Made by a program: the position numbers and the translations under genes. From the NCBI RefSeq assembly GCF_019175385.1, contig NC_083337.1, positions 23,382,385 through 23,446,384 on the forward strand: a stretch of 64,000 nucleotides of DNA. The letters run 5' to 3'. Shown in pieces: positions 12,310-24,037 of the stretch; position 1 is the first letter of the stretch, and the number at the start of each line of letters is the position of its first letter. Under the pieces are notes generated by a model. The model worked only from the letters and a program-made list of their open reading frames with translations, was not told where the DNA came from and made no database searches. This DNA comes from Lycium barbarum (taxonomy: Eukaryota; Streptophyta; Magnoliopsida; Solanales; Solanaceae).

Positions 12310-12939
12310 TCATTCAAGCACGGGCTCTCCCAGAAATTGAAATCGCACCACTTTCGTTCGGCAATCGACATTAGCATAGCATGATGCCAACCAATCCATA
12401 CCCATAATTACATCGAAATCTAACATTTCCAGTTCAATTAAATCAGCTTTGGTCTGGCGATCACATATCACAATTACACAATTTTTATACACTTGTTTAG
12501 CTATAACAGGATCACCAACCGGAGTAGACACCTCAAAAGGTTTGATTGGCTCAAGTTTCACCCCAATACAACCAGCAACATCTGGAGTAATATAAGAGAA
12601 TGTAGAACCCGGATCTATCAATGCATACACATCACGGGAAAATATAGGCAATGTACCTGTAACCACATCCGGGGAGGACTGAAGATCCTGCCGTCCGGCT
12701 AAAGCATATACACGGGGCTGAGTGGTACTTGAAGTAGATGCTGCCCCTCTTCCTCTACCTTGGCCTCCTGATATTTGGGGAGTCTGCCCTACCGAGCGCA
12801 CTGAGGAAGAACCAGCTGCTGAACCTGTGGATTGAACCCCACCTCTACCATACCACGAGGGACAATCTCGCATCAAATGCCCAGTCTGTCCACAAACATA
12901 ACAAGCATCCGTGTCCTGACGACATGGCCCTGAGTGCAA
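12310..12939 (-). pseudogene. Tekay-1 gag zinc knuckle and aspartic protease
   Basis: Encodes the nucleocapsid zinc knuckle CYVCGQTGHLMRDC (CX2CX4HX4C, near 12910) followed by the aspartic protease that cuts the polyprotein; the active-site region reads YALIDPGSTFSYITP, the plant chromovirus variant of D-T/S-G, and the flap/psi region has DFDVIMGMDWL. Ends at a stop at 12310-12312. It is out of frame with the gag fragment upstream, with a frameshift near 12940. Confidence 0.88.
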
Positions 12940-14030
12940 TTTTCAGCACCGGCTACATCGTGGAACGGGTGGTCTCCTCTGACTGTAATCACCCCCAAAC
13001 TGAGAACCCGAAGCTCTCGAACTCTAACCCTGTCCTGAAGGAAAAGAGCGATCAAATCCCCTATCCGCGAATCGTGGAGGTACACTAGTCACTGACTGAC
13101 CTGAATGTCGAGAATAGGTCTGCCTCGATCCCCCTCTATAATCACTGCCTGTGCCCATAGATCTAGCCCTTTTGCTTTGTCTTCTATCACTGTCGCGATC
13201 ACCCCTTTATGGTTGTTGCCGTCCCTCTAAGTTCTGGGCATGGGCTTGTATTCGGGAAATATCCATCCCTTCTTGAAAAGAGGCCGTCAAGCAATCCTTG
13301 AACAAATGTGGCCCCAAGCCACTCACAAATCGATGTACACGATCTCCCATGTCGGCCACCATAGTCGGGGTATATCTAGCCAAGGAATTAAATTGCATGC
13401 TATACTCCCGGGCACTCATATTCCTTGCTTTAAATTTAGAAATCTATCCGCTCTAGCTCGGCGGACCTCGGGTGGAAAATAGTTACGGATAAAAGCATCC
13501 ACAAATTCTTGCCATACAGGTGGGGGCGCATTCTCTTGTCTCGAAGCTATCCAATTATTATACCACAATACCGCCACATCTCGAAGTCTATATGAGGCCA
13601 ACTCCACGGATTCAGTCTCGGAGGCATGAATAATTTTCAGTGTTCTCAACATCTCATCAATAAAGCCTTGCAAATCTTCATCCGGCTTTGACCCAAAGAA
13701 CTCCAGAGGATTCAAAGTCATGAAGTCACGGGCTTTAGTACTAGCTGACCGATCACTTGGGCCCGCATTCTGCCGCTGTGCTTGTGCGGAAACCAACTGC
13801 GTCAATAGATGTATGGCCTCGGTCATTTGTTGACCCGAAGCAACCGGGGGAGGAATTGGAGCTGGAGCTTTTTCATGTTCTCCCACATTAGGCGGGGTGG
13901 AAGAAGTATTAGATGGGGCCTCATTATGTGACTCGCCCTCTTCAATATTCATCGGAGGCTCTCTTTCTACCCGCCTCTTTGCTGTAGTCTTGCCCTTCTG
14001 GGCGGCTGTAGCTTTTCCCTTTGGCGGCAT
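12873..14030 (-). pseudogene. Tekay-1 gag (capsid part), frameshifted
   Basis: Gag forms the virus-like particle. I take the start as ATG at 14030 (MPPKGKATAAQKGK), a basic N-terminus like that of Tekay-2 gag; the frame is open further upstream but that part looks like leader. The capsid core has FMTLNPLEFFGSKPDEDLQGFIDEM and WYNNWIASR, then changes frame near 13417 to continue with YSMQFNSLARYTPTMVADMG and FKDCLTASFQEGMDISRIQ (13419-13207), stops at 13207, and continues in pieces to about 12873. At least two frame changes and one stop mean no intact Gag is made. Confidence 0.87.
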
Positions 14031-14219
14031 TCTGAAATCACAACACACTATTAGGGAGGATAAAATCTTACACACGGCTCTATCGCACGATATCATAAGA
14101 AGAAAGATGGTCATTTCTCCTAAATGCCCTGTAGGCTCTTGTTTATTGATGTGGCGCGCAACACACCATAGACAAGACTCTACTAGACACGGCTCGTAGA
14201 CACTTCCTAGGAATGAACC

Positions 14220-14231
14220 GCTCTGATACCA
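14220..14231 (-). other. Tekay-1 primer-binding site (initiator Met tRNA)
   Basis: The minus strand reads TGGTATCAGAGC, complementary to the 3' end of plant initiator methionine tRNA, a few bases inside the 5' LTR. First-strand cDNA would start here. Confidence 0.9.
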
Positions 14232-14235
14232 CTTT

Positions 14236-14416
14236 TTTCACGACCCATAGCTGGGCCGCGACGGGTACCCGGGGCTAACCACCGAGCACCACTCGTTCTA
14301 TTACTCATTATACTCATCCGACGTTTCTTTATCAATTTCATACTCGAATTTTAAGAAAATCACCTTCCATTACAAACATGTTACACTTTTATATACATAA
14401 GCCATTAGGCTATCAA

Positions 14417-14511
<95 letters not shown>

Positions 14512-16896
14512 CATGATGGCAACCTCGTGAAACCACATAACCCACACACACTGCGTATCTACGAGCCTCTACTGGAGTACTAGACATGTAGACGGGACAG
14601 GACCCCGTCTTGCCCACATATACAAATTTACACAAAAGAATGATCAAGCACCTCCGGAACAAAGGAGTGCTTTCAATCGGCTAATAGCTCCTACGAGTCT
14701 GACTCAAGATCGCCTCCCTCTCTACCTGTGGGCATGAACACAGTGTCCAAAGAAAACAGACGTCAGTACGAACATTGTACTGAGTATGTAAGACAAGAAT
14801 GAAATAAATATAATAGGAGGATCGTGATCCATAAGAGAAAGATATAACCTGCAAGAGAGTCATAAGAAAATACATTTCGTACATATATCATATTTTACAT
14901 AATCATGGTACATATGTCATCACATCACATATCTCATCACATCACAATCCTCATCTTTATCCCGCGTCCGGGTAACCATCATATGCCGCCCACTAGTGGT
15001 GATCATGCCCGACACTCTAGGCTCGGTGTAAACATAGCAGCCCGCCTTAGCGGTGACATGCCCGGCCATTGAGTCATGGTTGAATCATATGCAGCTCGCC
15101 TTAGCGGTGACATGCCCGACCATCTAGGCGCGGTGGAATCATATCGTCATATCGTCAATCATAATCCATCATTATTACACATCTCATGAACATATCGTAA
15201 TCTTATCATAGCTCGGCATTTTCATACATAACATAGGCATATTATAGGCTAGCATCATTGATCATCTTATAGCCATATCATGACTTAGTATTATTTCACA
15301 TTTATCACTTGGAACATACATTAAACTTTGAAGACAACCATAACTACATCGGGGTGACATAAGTTCGTGAACCCCCGATTATATTATGAACATTTACGAG
15401 TAGCCTGCCTCACCTTGAAGGAAATAATACATAAGGTGAGTGTGAGCAATAATATCATGAACTCCTGAAGCGCTATACTTTAACTCATTATCATCACTAC
15501 CATGCTCGAATGTAGTTTAGTATATTTACGAACTCATAAGCTCCATCATAGAGGAGGATCATGGAAAGACTTGGAAGATTCATGCCTTTGAAGGAAGGGA
15601 TAAGCCTTACATACCTTTGTCATTTAATTAGCCTAGCGTTCGCTTGTTCTCCTTCAATGTCACGTGTCTACCTTCAAGAGGGAATTCGCATTAACGTTAG
15701 TTAGTCGACTATAAGAACACGCTACTATTTCTAGAGAAAATTGGACAACACTCCCTTTGTTTATACTACTTTCCCCACATTCTATGTCAACTCTCAAACG
15801 TTCATAACAACATTCTCAATATGATAGACAACAGTCATCATTCATTTACAACATCCGTATTTCACAATTTGTCTTCAATTTCTCCATAATCATGGCAATG
15901 GTTCAACGTTGCATTTTTCTCACGTAGGACACTTATTCGATGTTCTAAATGTCATTCATAGCATTTTCATAATCACAAATTATTAATGATCATGGCTCAA
16001 TTCAAACCTTTACTCAATATTGCTACTATTCACACTTTCATGACCCATTTCTTACATCCTTTTATAATCTAAGTATTTCAACTCTTCCATTCCCTATATA
16101 ACATGTAAATGCCATAAAACTTACCTTAGATGTTGTAGGAACAAGCCTTGAGTGGTATTACTCTTTTTGCACCAAAACCCTAGTTTGCTTTTCTTGAAAT
16201 TTCTTAACTTGGATGAACCTTGATGTGTTTCATACACTTGATTCACTTGGATTCTTGATATTGATCTTTGATTTGCTTTGTTTCCTTGTAGATGAAGAGT
16301 GGAGAATATTCTAGAGGTTTCTAGAGAGAAGCATCGTGGAAATGAAATGAATTTAATGAGCTTGGGTCTCCTTTTAACGACTTAAAATCTAATCCAGAAT
16401 GAACAGTAGTTGAAGTACACAGTGGTCGTAAACCCAGTTTACAGTCCGTATTCTAGTTTACGGGTCGTATTTCATGGTCGTATTTAAGCATAACAGAGCC
16501 AGAAAGGTATGCTGGAGGTCATGGTGATTTACGATCACGGTTTACGGGCCGTATTTCAATTTATGGTCCGTATTCCAAGTCATATTTAACCATTTGAACA
16601 TTTAGCAGAAAGTTGAAATTTTGGTAAGTTGGAATATGACATGGCAGTTTACGGGCCGTATACCACTTTACGGTCCGTATTTCTTCGACGAGATCAAAGT
16701 GCAAATCTGCAACTTTTCACATTTTCAGGACCCGTGAGTAGTCGTTGTGAGCATAACCTATCTCTTATTCCCATTGCCTTTGAAATCTTACCTAGGGTCC
16801 TTGAACGTCATTCCCTTTTGATTAAAACATGGTATACTCGTCTTCTTCGTTAGTCTATTGATTGTACGTTCACGGGGAAGTTTCCGAGGTGTAACA
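14236..16896 (-). repeat. Tekay-1 5' LTR
   Basis: 2,661 bp; in element orientation the upstream LTR, beginning TGTTACACC at 16896. Its inner edge reads TTTCACG on the + strand instead of TGTCACG, so the terminal CA of the LTR is mutated. It carries the element promoter region, a palindrome patch (TTTACGGGCCGTAT type) at about 16424-16683, minisatellite-like units at about 14995-15140, and an (AT)n array twice as long as in the other LTR, which accounts for most of the 43-bp size difference. Confidence 0.92.
14420..14505. repeat. (AT)n microsatellite in Tekay-1 5' LTR
   Basis: An uninterrupted AT run of about 86 bp, aligned with the 44-bp run in the sister LTR. The two arrays were identical at insertion, so one of them has since changed by about 40 bp. 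Confidence 0.95.
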
Positions 16897-18229
16897 TCTG
16901 GCGTACGATCTAAAGGTTATATAGTGGTAAATGTTGCTTCAAGTGGTATTGCGTCTCTTTTGTTACCAGGAGGTCGAACTGCTCATTCGAGATTTGCGAT
17001 TCCTTTAAATCCAACTGAAGATTCAGCATGCAATACAAAACAGGGTAATCCTTTGGCAAAGTTGATTGTTAAGGCGAAGTTGGTCATCTGGGATGAGGCA
17101 CCAATGATGCATAGATACTATTTTGAAGCTCTTGATCGAACTCTTAGAGATATTCTAAGATTTAAAGATCCATCAAATTTAGATCGACCATTTGGAGGTA
17201 AAACAATAGTACTTGGAGGTGACTTCAGACAAATCTTGCCAGTAATTACAAAAGGTACTAAGCAAGAGATTGTTAATGCAACTCTAAATTCTTCAGATTT
17301 GTGGCCCCAATGTCAGGTTTTAAAGTTAACAAAGAATATGAGATTGCAAGGATGTCTATAAGGTGCAGATTTGGATGATTTAAAACAGTTTTCTGATTGG
17401 ATTTTGGCAATAGGTGATGGAAAGATTGGATGTTCCATTGATGGCATTGAGAAAATAGAAATACCCGATGATCTTCTCATACATAATTGTGATGATCCGA
17501 TATCTGGAATTGTAGAAAGTACATATTCTGATTACTTGATACATTCCACTGATATAAAATACCTTCAAGAAAGAGCAATTCTTGCTCCAACTCTTCAGAT
17601 GGTGGAATTGGTGAATGATTACATGGTTTCCCTCAACCATAGTTAGGATAAATCATATTTAAGTTCGGATACAATTTGTATGTCTGATAATGCATTTACA
17701 TCTTTGGAGCATGTACATACACCTGAATTCCTAAATAGTATTAAATGTCCAGGTATTCCAAATCACTCCATCACTTTGAAGGTAGGTGTTCCTGGCATGT
17801 TGTTAAGAAATATTGATCAATCGGCAAGATTGTGTAATGGCACAAGATTGATAATCACAAGACTTGGAAATCGGGTAATTGAAGCAAAAGTATTATCAGG
17901 AAAAATGGAGACAAAGTTTTTATCCCAAGAATGACACTTCATCCAATGCAAGAATTCCTTTTAAGTTCCAAAGAAGGCAATTTCCAGTCATTGTATCTTT
18001 TTCCATGACCATCAATAAAAGCCAAGGTCAATCATTGTGTAATGTGGGATTATTTTTGAAGAGGCCGGTGTTTACTCATGGACAACTGTATGTTGCATTT
18101 TATCGGGTAACAAATAGAAAAGGGTTGAAGATCTTATGTTATGATGAAGATGGAAAAATAACAAATGAAGCTACAAATGTAGTGTATAAAGAAGTTTTCC
18201 GTAATTTAGAGGGTAGAAATTTTCATTGA
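16897..18229 (+). pseudogene. Helitron PIF1-like helicase, 3' part
   Basis: Continues the helicase cut at 6425. After the repeated TCTGG the frame runs VNVASSGIASLLLPGGRTAH, then the Walker B type box KLVIWDEAPMMHR (near 17090), GGDFRQILPV, NMRLQG, ILAPTLQMVELVND, VGVPGMLLRNID and the C-terminal motif FSMTINKSQGQSL with THGQLYVAFYRVTNRKGLK. Stops at about 17359 and 17643 and frame changes between about 17905 and 17950 break it. The second Tyr in VAFYRV replaces the usual Ser of VALSRV/VAFSRV. The family is PIF1/RecD2-like superfamily 1B helicase; the role was strand unwinding during rolling-circle transposition. Confidence 0.9.
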
Positions 18230-19904
18230 ATAAGTAACAAATGAGCAGAACAAGAAGTTCAATGTACATATGCAAAATATAGTTGTGCATCTTGAAGACA
18301 AACATAAAGTTGATTGAGGTAAATATTTTTCTACATTTAATCTACTTTGATATACTATGTTACAGCTTAAATGATATTCCAGTCACTGGATGATACTGTT
18401 ATTTGATAAATTATCTATCTATATTTGCAGTCAACCACTTCATTTAAATTGTATAGTTGCGGAAAGATGGATTAGCAAACATCACTTCACTTTTCTGTGA
18501 TTATTGCTAGGTATGACATAGTAGTTAGAATTGAGTTTTATTAGTAAAGATATAATTTCTCTATTTAAATGAAGAATTCGAGTTGTTATGGGGTTGAATT
18601 TTCCTATTTATTTCAGGGCATATGATCGTGATGTGATTAAATTTACAGGACTGGATGCAAGTATTACTTTCAATGTCATGATTACCATGAAGAGAGTATT
18701 TCTTTTATTTCTAGATAAAATGATATTGCTACATTGACTTACATGAATTCAAATGAGTAGTTCTTGCATCAAGGATATCAATTTGGAATTACACATGCAA
18801 CTGTTTCTTGCTTTTTAAATTAAAGGGTGCCAACTGTTTTTGTTCTGCTATAACAGTGATCTAAATCATTTCTGGTCCTTGACAGAGTTGACATGTTCAG
18901 AGAATTCATCAACATGGATAAAGTATCAACAAAAATATACCCGCGCGTGAAGTTATCGGACCTGGTCCGCGTTCTGTCAAGATAGTAATTGTCTTGGTTA
19001 TATTGTTGAATATGGTGGATTATTCGAGAAATTCTAGACAGAAACAACCAAAGCAGCCTTCTTATTAGAGTGTGCTTATGTAGTTATCCAGTTATCCATC
19101 TCATTTTTTGCTCTCTGAAAGTGACTAGAGGTCTTTGTAATCGGTTCTATTTTGGAAGGTACGGTCTGTTCACACATACCTTGACGTCAGATAGACATCT
19201 CCCCTATTTTGTGACTCACTGCAAATTGATTAGATGAGAACCAATAGAAGAATGGAATTATGCAAAAAAGAAACTCGGCACATGGTCTTAGCATTGACAA
19301 CATATCACTTAATCTTAAAAAATAATTGGCCTTTTCTGTTTATACTATAAACTGTTAAAGTTTTGTTTGAGCTAAACTGTTTTTGTTGTGTTGATCAGGT
19401 CCCATATAGAGAAGGTGAATCCATTGCTGTGATTGCTGATGGTGAAGATGCCAATGAGGAAGCCTAACAAGCACGGATTGTACTCCATACCATGCTAATA
19501 GTGCCCTTGGTGACTTCGCTAACTCCAAAACCATAAGCTTTTAATTCCTAATTATTCGAAGAAAAATTTCACCTATTACAGATCACTCTTAATAGATTGA
19601 TAATCATATGCCTAGATTGTGATTAATATTGACACTTATCAATTCTACCAACAACTATAGGTGATATATTATATATACTCCAAGCATAGTATAGTTGTTT
19701 AAGGGATCACAAGTTAGATGTCTAAGTTCAAGAACTAAAGGAGAACACCGCTTGGTTATACGCATAAAAGTTTGAGTGCTAGATAGATGAACTGGTGGAC
19801 TATTAAGTGCTATTTGAGTCAAAGATGAATAGTTATTAAACACTTAATATATCCAACATTAGTTTATCAAACGTTTGAATTACAATCACTAGCTACTACT
19901 CTTT
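18230..19904 (+). other. Helitron 3' non-coding stretch with exon-like scraps
   Basis: No supported long coding frame. A short exon-like piece at about 19399-19467 (AG before GTCCCATATAG, open frame ending EEA then stop) could be a captured host exon, but it is too short to identify. The remainder is AT-rich. Confidence 0.4.
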
Positions 19905-20273
19905 AATATTTGATAGGCTCCAAATGCTACCAATGACTTGTGTCGTTACAGTAGGTTGGTCGATTTATTTGATCAACTTATGAAAAGTCATACATTCGAT
20001 CCTTATGTAGTTGTAGAACTATTTTTTTTGGTCTCTTTATTTAATTTTTTGTTGTCAGATATGTTGGACTACTCTTTACCGCATGGAAGTGGCAAGCCGC
20101 TGGAGATATTAGCAAAGCTAAATGAGTTGGTTCGCTTTTCACCTGATGAAAAGATTGGTGTTTTTGATGCTAATTTTTCATCTTCTCTTGCTGCACAACT
20201 TTTAACTCAAAACAAATGGTTAATAATGAAGTTGAAGCAACTATATATACCATGGGAAAATGTTAGTATGTGA
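19905..20273 (+). pseudogene. Unrecognised coding fragment near the Helitron 3' end, possibly a captured host gene piece
   Basis: An open stretch (19938-20273) contains two exon-like parts separated by a likely short intron: CRYSRLVDLFDQLMK up to about 20004, GT near 20006, pyrimidine-rich tract, AG at about 20059, then MLDYSLPHGSGKPLEIL and LNELVRFSPDEKIGVFDANF. The composition is ordinary protein-like (charged and hydrophobic residues alternate) and unlike any Helitron protein I know. I do not recognise the family. It lies just upstream of the 3' terminus, where Helitrons often carry captured gene pieces. It could also be chance. Confidence 0.4.
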
Positions 20274-20505
20274 TAAGACTGATCCAAGAATATTATATCT
20301 ATGATATGTCACATATGGATCATATACATCTATTTCTTATCTCTCCTCTCTATTTTTTCTTTTTAACAATCGGCGCATTTTAGTATGTGATAAGACTGTT
20401 CTGAGAATATTATATCCGCAAGATGTCACATACGGTTCATATGCATCTATTTCTTATCTCTCTCCTCTCTATTTTTTCTTTTGAACAATCCGCGCATCGC
20501 GCGGG
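20264..20505 (+). repeat. Tandem duplication of the Helitron 3' terminal region (117-bp period)
   Basis: 20264-20380 and 20381-20497 are two diverged copies: both start TAGTATGTGATAAGACTG, run through CATCTATTTCTTATCTC and a TC-rich stretch, and reach CAATCSGCGCAT. Only the second copy has the full hairpin and CTAG end; in the first the right half of the hairpin is gone. Confidence 0.85.
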
Positions 20506-20517
20506 TATGTATACTAG
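20490..20517 (+). other. Helitron 3' terminus (hairpin plus CTAG)
   Basis: Perfect 6-bp stem CCGCGC / GCGCGG with ATC loop (20490-20504), a 9-nt spacer, then CTAG (20514-20517) followed by T. This is the standard Helitron termination signal. Confidence 0.9.
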
Positions 20518-21290
20518 TTTATGTTAAAACAATAAATTGTAAGTTTATTATGGGTGGTTGTTTACAAAATCTCCAAGTCCTAAATATTTGGTTAACATGT
20601 AGGATTATATATTAACTTGTAGGTTATTTTAGACGAGAATTTTCTCAACGATAATACTATAAATTGGCCTTTTTTTTCTTTTACGATTAACAACTTTCTA
20701 GAAAATTGAACTTTATTGATAACACATTTATCTATCTCCTTTATAAAACTTCAGTCAATTTTGATCTGCCCCTTCAATATGTACATCATTGACCCTAATT
20801 CTTTGTTTCCAATCTACTAAAAAGACAAAAATACTATAAGAATTCAATAAAAAGCATAACAAAAAAAAAAAAAAAAAGAGTTTATCATAAAAATATGTTG
20901 GATCCAAATCAAAGATAACCTTTAAATCTCGAGTCCACCATTTAATATACTGAAAACGTACTTGGAATTTTTTTTATTCCACAGAAATAGTCGAGAGATC
21001 TCCTCCTACATGGAATATCAAATAATTCATCAGTAAATCACTACACTAAGAGAAGAATGAAATTGGTATTTAGTTATAAATTAATTATGCTTATCTTCTC
21101 AAAGAAGAAGCCAGTATAGCGAATCTTTAAGCTGACAAATATGTCTTAAATAGAATTAATTGTACTTAATTGTTTTCCAAAAGAGTTCAAACTGTCGAGT
21201 AATTTAAATTTATAACCACATTATTATTTCTAATGATATATCAATCCTTACGGCAATTGACGTGATCACCTCGACTAAAACATCCACTGA
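20518..21290. other. AT-rich flank, nothing recognised
   Basis: Between the Helitron end and the solo LTR I see only AT-rich sequence with a short A run (about 20862-20877). The start (TTATGTTAAAACAATAAATTG) is weakly similar to 24268-24290 beyond the solo LTR. Confidence 0.5.
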
Positions 21291-21295
21291 ATAAT

Positions 21296-24032
21296 TGTCA
21301 CGACCCAATTTAGGACCGCGCGGGCACCTACTTTTTCCTCCTCGGTAGGCGAACCCTCAATTAAATAACACGTCAATCAATAAGGACAATTCAATAAAAC
21401 TGATGAACATATGCTTAACAACAGAAATCAATTGATTTTATTAACCCAAAAATTCAAAATGATTACAACAGTTAAATAATTACAAGACTCATTCCGACAT
21501 CCTACGACATGGTCTAGACTAGTACAAGAGTGACTAAATGATCCAGATTACAACAACACTCTAAGACCCAACCTCCATCCCGGAATGAAGTGGGAGGAGG
21601 CCTTCAAGATAGGCCCCGTTCATTTCCGAACATGTCAAAATCAACCACCTAAAACACTCTACATCCCAAAAGGGTGTAGCAAGAGCAGTATCAATACAAT
21701 CAACGCGTACTGAGTGAGTATCATAGGCCGACAATGGTTAGAAACACATATCAGTAAAAGAATTCACAAATAAGCAGGATAAGCACTAGATCAAACCATA
21801 CATCCATCTCCCACTCGTATAACACGAAGACCCTAAAAATCATGTAAAATCTCCTCTGATGACCATCATTCAATTCCACAACAGTTTTACGCTATTCATC
21901 TATCATGATGCCATTCGTCCTCAGTACAGGAGTCCACTCATCATCAAGGTATTTCTTTCCTACAAACGATCTAAGAGATAAATTAGCAAGTATAGGGCAA
22001 CCATAATCATAGCCAAGTACACGTCATCGCCTAAGTAGTACGTCTAAACCCAAATATACCATGTTCCAATGCGTCCAATCCGAAACCAATACCACAAGTA
22101 AGCACCAAGTCAGCACAAAATAAGTCATAATGCAATGCAATGCAATAAGGTATGAATGTAATGCAATGCCATGCAAATGCTGTGTACACATGTACTCCAA
22201 ACGGAAATATCGACATCTCGGTAGCACAACCTAAGGTGACTTGTGAAGTCTAAGTGTCACTCATCCCGGATCTTTGCCCAACAGATAGACGAGACCCCGA
22301 ATCTTTGCCCACGGGGGGTTCTCACCAGCTCCACCCTGGGGGATCTGCGGAGTCCATGCACTCACTCAATCCACGATTCTGGAACTAACAAAATATCGGA
22401 CTCTCCCGTCACTCTCATTTAAAAATCGAGCCCAACTCATCATATTTCATCAAGTACCAACAGTGTCTCAACAGTATATCATGAAGGATGAGAGTGCATG
22501 CAATGCATGTATCAACATCAATAATCAGATCAATAACACAAGTACCAACAATGGGTATGCCAACAATATCACGAAAGACTACACAAGTCACATGGAACTC
22601 TGTACCCGTATCATCGTCAACCCGTAAGATTCCACAATATCACAATCAAAGGGGAAACAACAGATTCCAATATCTACTAATAGCACGTGGTATCAAGCTA
22701 ACACAATAGAACAACCAATCACAACATAATATTACCACTTTCCCTTTTTCTGTATATCCGTCATTACTATATGATAATTTCACTTTCACTTACGTGACAA
22801 TACTGCTACCAATCTAGAATTTAAAACACAATCATTGGTACATTTTATCCGCCCAATACCGATTTGGGCCACTAGCACAACATAATCTACGCACATCTTA
22901 CAGTAATTCTCACTCAAAACATAGAAAAGTATGAATCAACCACAGCTTCCAAGTCACATAGAAACCACTGATACTTAAGGAAACCAATTCAAACATCTTA
23001 AGGAATTTACAGGCTACAAGCCCGAACACACAAATCACATAACAATACCATCCTATGGATCCATCCCAAATCTCTAACTCCTACACATGCATTCTCCATT
23101 CCTTCTAATACATGAATATGGGAAACTAACCGGAGTCTACCAAAAAGAAAAGCTGTAACCTACCTCATAGCCTAGCTGGTGCCACGAGCATCCGTTGATT
23201 CTTCAATTCGATCATCACGTCATAATCCGCATGAAGGAACTCTAGATTTCGTTCATAACAACTCTAGGTGATTTATCAATCTCATTCCACGAATAAGGTC
23301 AACTACTTAAGCCATTAGCTAGGTAGAGTTACCATTTTTAAGCTTATCCTTCAGAAAAACCCATTTCCAAGATTCATGGAAAAACTCATTTTTAAGAAGG
23401 AAGAAGGTAGGAATCTAAGTTATTATCCCATCTATGTGAAGAATATGGAGGATTACTTAATGGAATCCATGTGAAAGATAAGCTAACCCAACGTTCCTCC
23501 AACTCTAGGGATTTGCAATACCCATTCGATGGTTCTTTAGGTGAAGACTTTTAGGAGTAATTTACTAGGTGAAAGAAGAAATTAGAAGGTGTTAGAAGGA
23601 TTTTCATGCCCAACAAATATGATTTTAAGCTTCCCAAAAAGACCTGGGGCGGCTGGAATTTAGGGTTGTGAGAAAAAAATGGGACCAATTCCCAAAATGA
23701 TTTCTTAAATAGGGAATTTAACTGCGCGTCACCGCTTCAGCGGCAGAGCTTCAACGCTATACAAGCAGCTGCAGCGGCCTGCTGCTGCCACCCCACCAAA
23801 GCTTCAGCGGGGTCATGGCCGCTGGGGCGTGACCGCTGTAGCGCTCAGCCCAGCGCTAGGGCGGTCTGACTGGGTCCCCGACCCGAATTTCGATGTTTGA
23901 TTCCTTCCCGTACAATGGGTCCCGCTAGGCTAGACGTCCATCGAAAATACTTAGCAAACGGAAAGGTCTAGGATGACACGGTTACGAATATTTCAGAATT
24001 TCTTTACGGTAACGACTAAACGGGTCTTTACA
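21296..24032 (-). mobile_element. Solo LTR B, gypsy type, with perfect TSD
   Basis: 2,737 bp from TGTCACGACCC to GTCTTTACA, flanked by ATAAT at 21291-21295 and 24033-24037. No primer site, polypurine tract or coding region is present, so it is the product of LTR-LTR recombination. In element orientation (minus) it starts TGTAAAGACCCGTTTAG. It is of the same family as the broken LTR at 25364-25710 / 41863-44491: both share the end GGTTCGCCTACCGAGG ... GGGTCGTGACA. An imperfect array of GCAATG words lies at about 22130-22180, and a palindrome-rich patch (GCTTCAGCGG, CTGCAGCGG) at 23725-23868. Confidence 0.93.
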
Positions 24033-24037
24033 ATAAT

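Larger units (their letters stand above)
6426..16896 (-). mobile_element. Tekay-1: full-length Ty3/gypsy chromovirus (Tekay/Del type) inside the Helitron helicase
   Basis: An LTR retrotransposon of 10,471 bp, read on the minus strand. Both ends are exact: TCTGG at 6421-6425 is repeated at 16897-16901 as a 5-bp target duplication, and the element runs from TGTCACG (6426) to GTAACA (16896). It contains two long LTRs, a tRNA-iMet primer site (14220-14231), gag, protease, RT, RNase H, integrase with chromodomain remnant, and a polypurine tract (9044-9060). Removing it with one TSD copy restores the Helitron reading frame. LTRs look only a few percent different apart from an AT array, and the 601-codon RT/RNase H frame is open, so the insertion is much younger than the Helitron. 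Gag and integrase carry stops, so this copy is defective. Confidence 0.95.
1..20517 (+). mobile_element. Helitron with Rep/helicase gene, decayed and interrupted; 5' end outside window
   Basis: This is a rolling-circle transposon of the protein-coding Helitron class. The sequence shows a Helitron-type N-terminal and Rep region (272-5097), a PIF1-like helicase split by a retrotransposon (about 6090-6425 and 16902-18229), and a classic 3' terminus: hairpin CCGCGC-ATC-GCGCGG at 20490-20504, then CTAG at 20514-20517 followed by T. I see no convincing 5'-TC terminus, so the left end is probably just upstream of the window. The Rep/helicase gene has stops, frameshifts and a damaged catalytic motif, so this copy cannot mobilise itself. 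Subtracting the 10.5-kb insertion and its 5-bp duplication leaves about 10 kb of Helitron. Confidence 0.88.

Noticed and set aside
14218..14233. Partial initiator Met tRNA gene
   Set aside because: Only the 12-nt complement of the tRNA 3' end is present, next to an LTR: it is a primer-binding site. The same holds at 27954 and 49050.
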